64,000 nucleotides of DNA, taken from positions 43,192,001 through 43,256,000 of the forward strand of contig NC_081826.1 of NCBI RefSeq assembly GCF_030867095.1, given 5' to 3'. The notes below the pieces were generated by a model, which did not search any database, was not told the origin of the DNA, and was given only the letters and a program-made list of their open reading frames with translations. The stretch is from Alligator mississippiensis (taxonomy: Eukaryota; Chordata; Crocodylia; Alligatoridae). Of this stretch, positions 33,826 to 45,697 are shown piece after piece. The translations under genes were made by a program, and so were the position numbers. How positions within the stretch are numbered: position 1 is the first letter of the stretch; each line of letters begins with the position of its first letter.

Positions 33826-34232
33826 TTTTTTCCTGCAGGTTTTTCTTCTGCAGTGTTCTGCAGGATATCCAGGCGTCAAAACAAAAAAAAAACCATGATG
33901 GGGGGGAAAAATGAAGTAGCGCGTGCTCGGGCAGCATGAGCTGCTGAAAAGCAGAGCCAGGCCACCCAGAGCCATGCTGTAGCTGCTGGCCAGGCTTTGC
34001 CTGGCAGGATCACCATAGCTACAGCCCTGGAAGGCCCTCAAGACCCCAGGAAAGGCTGCTGGGGCCAACACAGTGCTGGCCCCAGCCTCCCCCACTGCTC
34101 CCGGGGTAACTTGATGTGCACCAAAGCGTGCAGGACACGAGCATTCCCCAGGGACAAGCAGCTGCGGCACAAGGTGCGCCGCTGCTAGTTGTCCCCAGGG
34201 AACCAAATGTCCATGCATGTCTGGATGCGCCC
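33826..34232. mobile_element. MITE of the same family as 14485-14930
   Basis: The interior and right end correspond block by block to 14600-14930: TGCTGGCCCCAGCCTCC, CACAAGGTGCGCCGCTGCTA, GGGAACCAAATGTCCATG, and the end GTCTGGATGCGCCC. The left end repeats the centre of the neighbouring palindrome (CTGCAGTGTTCTGCAGGATA). Confidence 0.6.
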
Positions 34233-34235
34233 ATA

Positions 34236-35572
34236 AAAATTAAGGGCTGGAATGGACCTTGAAAGATCATCAAGTCCAAACCCCTGCTCTGGGCAGGAAT
34301 ACTGCTGAGATCAAATGATCCCAGCAAAGTATTTGTCCAGTCTTCTCTTGAAGACTTCCCAGGTTAGGGACTACACCACCTCCTTGGGAAGTCTATTCCA
34401 GATTCTGGTCACCCTTACCATAAAGAAGTTCTTTCTTGTACCCAACCTCAAACCATCCTCTACAGTTTATGGCCATTGCTCCTTGTTCTCCTCGGCACGC
34501 ACCAGTGAATAGTTTTTCTCCCAGCTCCTGACATTTACATACTTATAGACAGCCACCAAGTCCACCCTCAGTCTTCTCTTCTCCAGGCTGAACAGTCCCA
34601 GATCCCTTAGTCTTTCCTCATAAAGTTTATTCTCCAGGTTTTTAATCATTCTTGAAGACCTTCTCTGGACCCTTTCAGGAGTCTCCATGTCCTTTTTGAA
34701 GTGCAGCACCCAGAACTGGACACAGTACTTCAGCTGGGGGTCTCAACAGTGCCGAGTAGAGAGGCAGTATCACTTCCTTAGCCCTGCTCATGACGCATTG
34801 GCTACTGCATCCCAGCATGCTATTGCTCTGTTGACTACAGCATCACACTGGAGGCTCATGTTCACCCTGTGATCAGCCATAAACCCAATGTCCCTCTAAG
34901 CCATCATGCTGGCCAGAACATCTCCTCCTAACCTGTATTCACGTCACTGATTACTTCTCCCCAGATGAAGCACTCTGCATTTATCCTTATTGAACTGCAT
35001 CCAGTTCCACCCCACCCACCTTTCCAACTCGTCCAGGTCTACTTGGATCTGCATCCTATCCCCTAGTGTGACCACTTTTCCCTATAACTTAGCAACTTGA
35101 CCAGCGTGCTTTCCACATCCTCATCTAAATCAATGATAAGGATGTTGAACAGCACGAGGCAAAGAACCAAACCCTGCAGAACACCACTGGCCAATTCCCA
35201 CCAAGACAATACTAACACTCTCTGGGTTCAACCCCTGCATCAATTCCCAAACCACTGACCTGGATTTTGCCAGCCCACAATCCCCCAGTTTGTTTCTTTT
35301 TTAAGAGCATCATGGGAGACCATATCAAAGACCTTTTTAAAATCCAGGTATATGACATCAACCACATCTCCCACATCTAAGCCGTTTGTTACTTGTTCAT
35401 AGAAGAAGACTAGGTTGGTCAGATATGACCTGCCTGCAATGAAACCATGTTGGCTATCCTTCAGCATCATGCCTTCTCCCAGTTCCTCACAAATGGACTT
35501 CTTGATATTTTTTTCCAAAATTTTACTAGGTATTGAAGTCAAACTGACCAGCCTATAGTTTCCCAGATCCTC
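34236..35572 (-). mobile_element. CR1 LINE, antisense, RT part to 3' end
   Basis: On the minus strand: reverse transcriptase motifs KILEKNIKKSICEELGEGMM, MLKDSQHGFIAGRSYLTNL and VDVIYLDFKKVFD (35240-35542), then the C-terminal block LHFKKDMETPERVQRR (34467-34709) and the 3' tail at 34240. It has several stops and is 5'-truncated. Confidence 0.88.
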
Positions 35573-36470
35573 CCCTACCCCAGAGCAGTGAGGGAGCAGT
35601 AACCCTTACAGGGGCTGCAGCCCCTGTCACAGTGTCCCAGAGCGTAAGCCTCTTCCCAATGGGGAGGCCATGCTGTGGGTGGAGGCAGGGTAGAGAAGGC
35701 TGCTGCAGACGAGCAGCAGTGGCGAAACTACAGTGGCTTGGGGGACTATAGCCCCCTCTGAGCACCAGTACCACCACCTGCCACAGTCTGCAGCAGCTCT
35801 GACCCCTGCTCACGACTCCCCACCAGGAAGTGGTATGCGCTTCCCAGACACTAGGACAGGGGCTGCTGCCCCGTCAGGGCACTGCCCCCTCACTGCTAGA
35901 GGTTATTCCCCACTCCCTTCAGTGTCTGGCAGAGGGGGAAGAAGGGGGCTTATCCCACCACTAGCCCCCTGCAGGGAGCAAGAGGCAGCAGCAGTCAGGG
36001 CAGGTACACCCTGCTGGAGTTCCACAGGGGCAGTGGGGATAGAGGAGAGAATAACCCTTCTCTCTGCCCCCTCTGTCTCAGGGGGCCATGCCAGCCAGCG
36101 TTTGGCCACGACCCTGGCCCCACTACTGCAGCAGTGAGGGGGGAATGCCCAGCAGACCCCAGCTTGGGTCTGTGCCAGTGGGACAGGAAAGGGGGAAATT
36201 AAACCCCTTCCCTGGCCAGTCCACTCAAACCTACTGTCAGGGCTGGCCACATCCCACTACTATTGTAGCAGCCAGCGGAGAAATGCATGTCTGTGCTGGT
36301 GGGACAGGGGAGGGAGGGACAGGGAATAAACCTCTTCCCTGCCCCCTTCTGGGGGCCAGTGTCTGGCCAGGCCCCCGCCCCTGCTTTTCTCTGCTCCAAC
36401 TGGGGAATAAAGGGGCAAGGCCAGTCTTGCTGGGCTGGAGCAGAGAGCCCAGCAGGATGTTGAGGGACTC
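35573..36470. other. G+C-rich repeat-like stretch
   Basis: Shared phrases such as CTGCCCCTTCTG and 'ggccaggccc' suggest an interspersed repeat. Open frames on both strands are composition effects. Confidence 0.3.
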
Positions 36471-36688
36471 TGGTTTCACTTAAACCAGGAAGAGGTCTGG
36501 GACAGAAGTTGCATAAACTGGTTTGAGCTCAACCAGTTAAGCCTGATAATAGATTCAATCAGGTTTATCTCAAACGGGTTTCAGCCATTTTGAAACTAGT
36601 TTATATGCACTGAACTTATGTTCTGTTACAGGTTTAGATCAGTTTCTGATCACTTAAACAGGTTTATGTGCAACTTCTGTTCTTAGCC
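36471..36688. repeat. right end of 'GGCTAAG' MITE (copy 1)
   Basis: Matches 55740-55956 block by block (GGGACAGAAGTT, AAACTRGTTT motifs, 'cagccattttgaaact', TTCTGTTACAGGTTTA) and ends in TTCT(T)AGCC. Confidence 0.6.
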
Positions 36689-37014
36689 ATTGAGCACAGT
36701 CTCCCTCAGTGCTCACTTCTTTTCAAGTCACGGTGAGCCACTATGTTGTACACATTTGACTCCCTCTTCACCCCCACAGTTGAGCTGTGCCTTTCTTTCC
36801 CATTTGTAATCATTCCTGTTTCTTCACCCATCTTAAATGTCTGGCAAAAAAAAATATATCACCAACTAGGTCTCCCAAACAGTTTACCCAGAATCTCTCT
36901 GTTGCCCTTTTCTCAGCCTGTTGCATATTATTAGTGTGGCCCCACCTACCATGAAGTGAAACTGGACCAAACTGCCCTATGCCTCATCTGAATATAAATT
37001 TTTGTAGGATCCCA

Positions 37015-37145
37015 GGATTTCATAGTTTCATAGTAGTTTGGGGTCAGAAGGGACCTGAACAGATCATCTAGTCTGACCCCCTGCCACTGGCAGGAGCACA
37101 CACTTCCAGAAAGGTGTTCGTCCAACTTCATTTTGAATTTGTAAC
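37015..37145 (-). mobile_element. CR1 LINE 3' tail, antisense
   Basis: Reversed tail TTTCATAGTTTCATAGTAG, then GGGTCAGAAGGGACCTGAAC and CATCTAGTCTGACCCCCTG. Confidence 0.8.
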
Positions 37146-37798
37146 AAGAACACCTGGCTCCAGTTGTGAGTGGGGGCTAATTAACACACAGGTCCTTTGG
37201 ATGCAGATTTAGGGGGGTGTATCTGGAATACAGAGCAGTGCTGAGCTGTGGGGTCACCATGGCTTGAAATGCTGTTGACTCTGCTGAGGACCAGCCCAAT
37301 TAACTATATGATAAATCATAAGCCTTTTGGTTTTGGACTAATATCATGCAGTTTGTACCATCTCTAAGTACGTGACAAAGTATGTATGCTACTTAAAAGT
37401 ATGTTTATGGAGTACCTGTGATAAAACTTGCAGCAGTTTCAAAAAAGATAAAACGCAACAATGGTGAATGAACTAAGTCTATGGGTCCTATATGCAAATT
37501 ACTACAGCTATGTCCATTTCAAGGTCAGTTTTTTTCAAATTTGCTCCTCACTTACATGTGCCCAGAGAGAGCAGGCTCTGAGAGTTAGGAGAGGGGGGAC
37601 AGCCTGCAGGGGAAAGAAGTTGGGGGGGAGGGCAGAAGGCAAAGGGGCTACCTAACGCTCCCCTCCATTTATTTTCCCTACTGTAGTGGTGGGAGGGGGA
37701 CAAACTCAATGAAACCTCCAATAATTAGATACTATACCTGGAAAATTATATCAAATGTATACATTTTCCATATATAAAACCTAATTATTGGGGGGGGG

Positions 37799-37855
37799 TC
37801 ATCTTATAATCAGGGTTATCTTCTATTCGAGTAAATACAGTAGGTACCTAGTCTA
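37799..37855. repeat. right end of 'ACTCGAATAAAAGATGAC' repeat
   Basis: The reverse complement of the start at 32500, with TCATCTTATAATCAGGGTT between. Confidence 0.45.
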
Positions 37856-38039
37856 CTGCACAGATTTTTCATTTTCCAAAGAGCTCTCTGCAGGCTGGCA
37901 GAGTTCCAGGCTGCAAGAGCTTCTTGCAAAAAGGGTAGCAAGAAGCCCTGTCCTGAGGGAGAAGGGGCAGGGCCTGAGCCTCTTGAGTCAGTCAGGACTT
38001 GGCTCAAGCACACTTTTCCGCGTGGAGCCTTTGGGGTAA

Positions 38040-39150
38040 GTGATGCTTTCAGGGGCCTAGGGGCCAGCTGGGGGGCCCCTCTAGCAGGGCTGGGAGGGTG
38101 GGGGGGCTGCAGGTCAGGGATGGGGGCACTGGTAGGGCTGGGGGGGGAGGGGGGGGGGAAGAGCCAGCAAAACAGGTAGGCAGCAGGGTAGGGGTGTGTG
38201 GGTGCAAGGAGGCAGGAAGGTGTCCTCAGGTACTCTCAGGCCAGCACAAAAGAACTGTGACATCATCCCCACGCCCTGCAGGGGATGCTCTGCCTCCTGC
38301 TCCTGCAAGGAGGTAGCAGTGGCCACGGTGTACCATGGCAGCTCAGGGGATGCTGTGGTGTGCCGAGCTGCTGCTGCCATCCACACACCAATCGGGCCAG
38401 GCTGGGCCGGCTGGCTCTGTGCCTCCATGTGGGGCTTTCAGCACTTCAGCAGGAAGCAACATGCAGAGGTAAGCGTGAACCTGCCTGGAGGCACAGAACC
38501 CACCTGGCCCAATGGAATGCAGCTCCCAGTCCACACACCATGGGGCCAGACTGGCTGGCTCCATGCCTTCATGTGGGGCTTCCCGCGCTCCAGCAGGAAG
38601 TTGCCCATGAAAGAAAAGAGCCTGCCCAGCCCAATGGTGTGTGGCTCCCAACTGTAGTGCTGTAATCTGCATGTGCTGGCACAGAGCCAGCCTGGTGTGG
38701 CGTGAAGGCACACACCAGCAGGCTGGGCCAGCTCCATGACAGCACATGCAGGCCCTGGGACTCAGACAGAGGTGTGCACCACCAGGGGCTCTGCCTGCCA
38801 CGGCCATGAGCACCCCAAGGGCCCAGTGCCTGCTGCTGCTGAGCCACCGGTGGTGGGGGCTATGCACCACAAACCACGTATCTGCCCACAAGCCCCCCCC
38901 AACCCCGCACCCCTCTACCACTGTGTACTGGTGCATGGGGGGAGCTGTTGTTAAGAGGGACAGAGTGGGAGGTAAGCAGGGAATGAGACACTAGCAGGGC
39001 TGGGGGGAAGGGTTGGCTTGGGAGTGAGGGGCAATGGCTTATTAGGGCTGCTCAGCACCACAAAGCAGTGGGGGTGGGGGAACGGCATCTGGGTCCATAT
39101 CCTGCTAAGTGAGAGGGGCAGCAGGAGTTCTGATTTTCTGTAATGAAAAA
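38040..39150. repeat. G-rich repeat region with ~148-bp tandem units
   Basis: Two units, 38383-38470 and 38531-38614, share CCACACACCA, TGGCTGGCTC, CATGTGGGGCTT and CCAGCAGGAAG in order. Flanks are G-rich with long G runs (38100-38160). Long frames on both strands are spurious. Confidence 0.45.
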
Positions 39151-39282
39151 CCCCAAATTAAATGCCAAAATACATAGGTATTTAGAATTTATTTTATTAT
39201 AGTGATTGAGGCACTGGTAAGCTTCCAAATCGCTTTAAAATTGTAAATATATCAATAAAACATTGTGTCCAATTGATACCTG

Positions 39283-39290
39283 TATATATA

Positions 39291-39352
<62 letters not shown>
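39283..39352. repeat. (TG)n(TA)n microsatellite
   Basis: A run of TG then TA dinucleotides of about 70 bp. Simple repeat in a DPY19L4 intron. Confidence 0.95.
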
Positions 39353-40960
<1,608 letters not shown>

Positions 40961-40969
40961 GTACTGCGG

Positions 40970-41285
40970 GGGGGAGGGAGGGAGGTGCTGTAATTAGAGC
41001 AGCTCAGAGAGCCGTTCTAATTAAAGTGCAGCAGCATCATGTGTATTCAGAGTCCCACACTTCAAAGTGGTGTCATGGGTGCTTTAACTAAAGCCCGTTG
41101 GAGCGTCTCTGTCACCATTTTGGAGTGCAGGGACACTGAATACACTGGATGAGGAGGCTGCTGGAGCATGCTAATTAGCACGCTCCAGCAGACTTAGTTA
41201 ATTGAGTTTGCTCTGACACATGCTATTAGCATACACTGGCACAGACATCTGACGTGTGTGTTAGGTGCCCATGGTAACTTGGTGG
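40970..41285. repeat. MITE-like repeat with internal hairpin
   Basis: Contains an almost perfect inverted repeat at 41158-41191: arms of 17 nt with one mismatch around TGCTAATTAGCA. The flanks (TTAATTAGAACGG-like and GGGACACTGAATACAC phrases) look like other MITE interiors. Confidence 0.4.
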
Positions 41286-41296
41286 TTTTGTAAATG

Positions 41297-41929
41297 CCAT
41301 ATTTTCTCACATACATCACGCACCTTTTTCCCCCCAAATTGGGGTGCATTCAGATAGGAAATTGTTTTCTTCAGTGAAAGAGAAATGAGTCTGGAGACAC
41401 TGTGCATGCCATGCTGCTGCCAAGGTGGCTGCCACTTGTATCTGTTTCAGCAAGCTGAAGGGGCATAGTTCTAACTCTCTTGCATCTCTAGGTGTTAGCT
41501 GAGCATGGTTGCCTGTGCCTGAAATGGCAAGTATGCTGCTATCTTGATGAGACTTGTAATGTGGAAACAACATTTTATTTACAGGAATTTATGTAATGAA
41601 CTACTTTCAGTAAAAAACTAAATCTTGCTACTGTCTTCGCAAGGGTCTGGATCCTAACTTTGTGCGTCATAAAGCAAGTCTTCTTGGAAAAATGTGTCCA
41701 GAAAGTGAAGCATTCCAGGAGACAGTCAGGAAACAGAAGGAACTTCCTGGTGATGGCTGCCTTATCCAAGATGCCATGCTTCCTGGATACTCTGCTTCTC
41801 AGGAGTACTTGCTCAATGTCGCAAGTTGACCATGACTCCAGGAATTTTTTCCCCCTACATTCTGCCTTCCAAAAACAGAGTGCATGCTTCATTTGGGTGT
41901 GTTTTGTTATATGTGAGCAACTACAGTAA
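41297..41929. mobile_element. MITE with CCATATTTTCTCACATA inverted ends
   Basis: The left end CCATATTTTCTCACATACA and the right end TTATATGTGAGCAACTACAG are inverted copies. CACGCACC and GGGTGTGT follow symmetrically. Related starts lie at 32500 and 62994. Confidence 0.5.
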
Positions 41930-41994
41930 TTTTTTTTTTTTTTGCTTCAGGATGCCTTTTGCCTGAGGACTTTTGAATGGTTTTCAGTCATTTA

Positions 41995-42236
41995 AATATA
42001 TTATACAACAAGGGTGCTCAGGAGGCACTACTTCACTGTCAGGGCGGGTAGTAGCTGGAACCAACTTCCAAGGGAAGTGGTGCTTGCCCCTACCCTGGGG
42101 GTCTTCAAAAAGAGGCTAGACAGCCACCTAGCTGGGATCATTTGACCCCAGCACCCTTTCTGCCCATGGCAGGGGGTCAGACTAGATGATCTGCTTAGGT
42201 CCCTTCTGACCCTATCAACTATGAAACTATGAATAT
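41995..42236 (+). mobile_element. CR1 LINE 3' end
   Basis: CTGGAACCAACTTCCAAGGG, CCTACCCTGGGGGTCTTC, GGGGTCAGACTAGATGATC, GGTCCCTTCTGACCC and an ACTATGAAACTATGAA tail. Confidence 0.88.
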
Positions 42237-42534
42237 ATTAGTCAACTACTTCCTGTCATTGTACTGGCAGGGCACTGGCATTCCCCTTTTCTCTCCTGAT
42301 TTCAGTTACTGCATGTAATAGGATGTTCTTTATGTTTCATGTATTGTATCTTGTATTTGTGTAAAAGAGTTTGAGAGATGTTTTGCAAGCCCAGGGGACT
42401 GCACCTGATAGCCCAGAAGGCCCTGTCCAGTCCCCTGTCCCTAATATGTTCTTAAAACATACTTTTGCCAAGCAGCTTACATGCATATAGAATGCATACT
42501 GTTATTCTCTAACCTCTTTGCATTTGTCTCTCTT

Positions 42535-42620
42535 TAGAGTGTAAGCAGGAGCGATTTGTTCCTAAGCATTTGGAATGGACCTAGCACTGTGATTGCTACC
42601 ATAAATAATACCTGCTGTGA
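42535..42620 (+). repeat. fragment of old L3/CR1-like 3' end
   Basis: AGAGTGTAAGCAGG...GGACCTAGCACTGTGATTGC...TACCATAAATAATA follows the order of a widespread amniote repeat end. Confidence 0.35.
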
Positions 42621-42822
42621 GCTAGCTTGAGAAAGAGCGCACACAAGAGATGAGCTTGGACCCCATAACTAACTCATAGGACTCTCAGGGTGTCTTCTAT
42701 CTTCTTTGAAGAATATCATTTTCAGCATTCCTATACTTCTAAATCAAGCACTCCATTTTCTACATAACAAATGAACCATGAATCACCAATACCACAGCAA
42801 GTTTATGGAATTAGATACTTAC

Positions 42823-42955
42823 ATTCTCATTTCTTTTTAGAAGATCATCATCATTATATAAAGGCAGACTTGTCACCATCCATCCAGTACACAACTTAAT
42901 CATGCCCATTAACTGAGGACTTCCTGCAAACACAGCAGCAACAGGAGCCTGTCTT
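42823..42955 (-). CDS. DPY19L4: DPY19L4 coding exon (third last)
   Basis: Acceptor TTTTTACAG, donor AAT|GTAAGT, 133 bp. It starts with one base that completes an AAA (Lys) codon, then [44 protein letters not shown]. The APVAAVFAG...QLMG block is highly characteristic of the family's luminal domain. Phases agree with both neighbours. It is the only exon between 31.7 and 53.9 kb. Confidence 0.96.
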
Positions 42956-44980
42956 CTGTAAAAAGACAGCTTCACTTCATGCATCTGAATACACAGATAT
43001 CTTTTCTAAACAATAGTTTGCATCAGTTCTAACACTCAAATGAATTTTTAATGTGTTATGGTAAAAATTCTACTCTGTTAACTAGAACTACATACCATAC
43101 ATTTAAGTGAAATTACCATCCTCAGCAATCAGATATATAGTGCATTAACAGCATGATGGCTGTGCTTTCAATGCTGGAAGGTAGCCCAGAACCAATTAAA
43201 AAGGCCTCTTGATAGAGCATGTGGGGAAAGAGGAGTCTGAGAGCTATTCACACCTACATCCTTTATTACATAAAAGTTCACTTGCTGTGGTCTTGAAAGG
43301 ATGAGAACTTTCATTTCCAGGTTGGGTTCTGCTTCCCATAAGAGGCATGAGAGAAGGGGAAAATAGGAAAAGCAATGCAGTAACAACTGAGAAAATGGAA
43401 GCCTCAGAATAAGAAAAGAAACACTGCATATTTACACACACAAAACATAGCTCCTGCCAAAAAAAAAATAAAATCTTTAAAAATAAATCTGTTATACTTA
43501 GAAAATGTACAAATACATTTTAGCTGTCTGAGTACAAAAGGCTATTAAAAAGTTCTTTTCTTCCCCCTCTGCTGCAAAAATACCCAATCCTTTCTAAATA
43601 ATCAATTTCATGGCATCATATTCTTTATCCCAGGATAGGTTTTACTTTATTCAGAGATGTGCTGGTAAAGAACAATTATGTATGTGCTTGTTTATATATA
43701 CACAGGAGGAATGTATTGATGGTATGTTTCCCAATCTACTAGTCAACATTAAAGGATGTTTTTGTATGGTAAGTAGGGAGGTAGGGATGAGGGGAGGTAT
43801 TTACTAGGGTTTAATTTCATTTTTTGATTATTTGTAGGTCTCATTCTGGATTGAAGAGAACATTTTATGTAGGATTATTTTTAATTGATGGTAAACAGGC
43901 TTAGAACCTAGGACAGGCATTTTTCCCTGTACTTAAAAAAACCCTACAATAAATTTGTTCTCCAATTAAATTAAAAGAAAGTGACTTGTAACCATAATAT
44001 TTAATTTAAATTATAATAGAGGTATCTAGTTCAGTATTCAAAAAGTCCTATTTTCATTAAAAATACAGAACAGCAGTAGAAAACTAATGATAGCCAAACT
44101 GTTCTTTGCAGAGTGTCTTTCAAAGCAATTCACTATGATTAATTATGTACTTGATGCATGATACATGTAAGCTAATGCAAAAGTCATTAGGGGCTTGGTA
44201 TTATTCCATTTGCTGCCCCAAATGGCAGTGACAGATAACCTGCACTGCTATTAATAGTAAGAAAGAATTGGCTGGAATTATCAGGCTTGTCTTTTCAGAA
44301 GATGCATAGGTTAACAATTAAAAACCTAAATACAGAGCACAGCATCCTTCTAAAAATAGGAAATAAAGGATCTTAACTATCTGAACTTTTAGGCAGCTTG
44401 CAGATATTAAAAAAAAATAAGTGCTTTACTTTAAATTGCATGCACCCTGTTCCAAGCCCAGAAGAGGCAGCATGTTAGTTGGACCCAGCTCACCTGATGT
44501 CTGTATAGATCATACACTTTAAGTGGGGCTTGTTTGGTACTTTCATCTAACAGCTCATTGACTCAGCTTTAGATAAAAGTGCCAAAAAGCCCTGTTGAAG
44601 TGCACGATTTATACAAACACTGAGTTGAAGTAACATGCTGCTTCTTCTGGTAAAGCCCGCTTTTTTGTTTGTTTCATTTTTAACATCTGTAAGCAGCCTC
44701 TCTCTCAACAGTACAATTCCAAGTAAAGTCAACAAAAGTTGGTCTGGGTGAGGGTGAAACAGGGCCCCTAGTTCTCAATGGGGAAGTAGTAAGGCTGCTA
44801 TCAAGAGATAGCATTCATCCACCCAGAACCGGAAACAGTATCTTTGGGCACCATTTGGCCAGCCTAGTGACGAAAGCTTTAAAATAGGTTTTACAGGGGA
44901 TGGTGAACAAAACCTTGCAGCCACAGAGCAAATGATCCAGAGGGGAGAGAACCAGAAGCAGTTCAGCTGAGGGAAAGGGA
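42956..44980. other. intron sequence, no recognised content
   Basis: A+T-rich to 44700, then a purine-rich stretch possibly belonging to the CR1 copy that follows. Confidence 0.3.
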
Positions 44981-45019
44981 CAGAGAGCCAAAGGACAGCA
45001 GCAAGGAATGAAAAATGGA

Positions 45020-45697
45020 AACAACTAGATCAGAATGCAAAATTTGGAACAGATTGCCTAGGGAAGTTGTGGACTCTCCATCACTGGAGATGCTCAGGAA
45101 GAGGTTGGACAGCCACTGAGTCAGGGATGATCTAGGCATAGCTATACCTATTTTCTACCATAGGTATTTCCTATGCTTCTGGACTTTGCTGGTTGCCCCT
45201 GCTTTTTTTTTCTGCTGTGTGCATCAGGGTGTTTTTAAGCCTTCCCAGAGGCATCAGGTGTTAGCTACAGCTAAGGCTGGGGACTTCAACTAGGATGCAC
45301 AAATTCTCCTGACAGGAGCAAAGCCAGGGGTTCCTGGATAAAGGGTCTTGCCACTCTGCTCAGGAACAGACCAATCACCATATCTGGGGTCACACATGGT
45401 CAGATTGGTATGAACTGTGGGGGGTTTTGCCTTCCTCTGTAATGGGGAGCGTGGCCCCCTGCCCAGGACCTCAAGTGTACATTGTCAACATTTTATAGAA
45501 ACAGGGCATTAGCTACCGTGTTTCTCCTGCTTTACCTGTGCCAGGTTAGGGTGTTAGGTTTATGTTGTGAGGGTAGTCTTATGGTTGTACAGGATGGTTT
45601 GGATAGACATGATCCTTCCTCAGGCAAGGGGTTGGACTAGATGACCTCTGGAAGTCCCTTCCAGCTTTACTTCTCTAGGACTTCTATGATTTCTATG
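45020..45697 (+). mobile_element. CR1 LINE 3' end with long 3' UTR
   Basis: AATTTGGAACAGATTGCC, GGGAAGTTGTGGACTCTCC, then ~500 bp of UTR (GGACTTTGCTGGTTGCCC, GCCAGGTTAGGGTGTTAGG), GGTTGGACTAGATGACCTC and a TTCTATGATTTCTATG tail. 49440-50375 has the same UTR, so both are one subfamily. Confidence 0.8.

Noticed and set aside
38285-38936. Overlapping long frames on both strands
   Set aside because: G+C-rich repeat DNA with no domain, and equally open in opposite frames.
39283-39352. TA/TG run as a regulatory or origin site
   Set aside because: Plain microsatellite with no associated structure.
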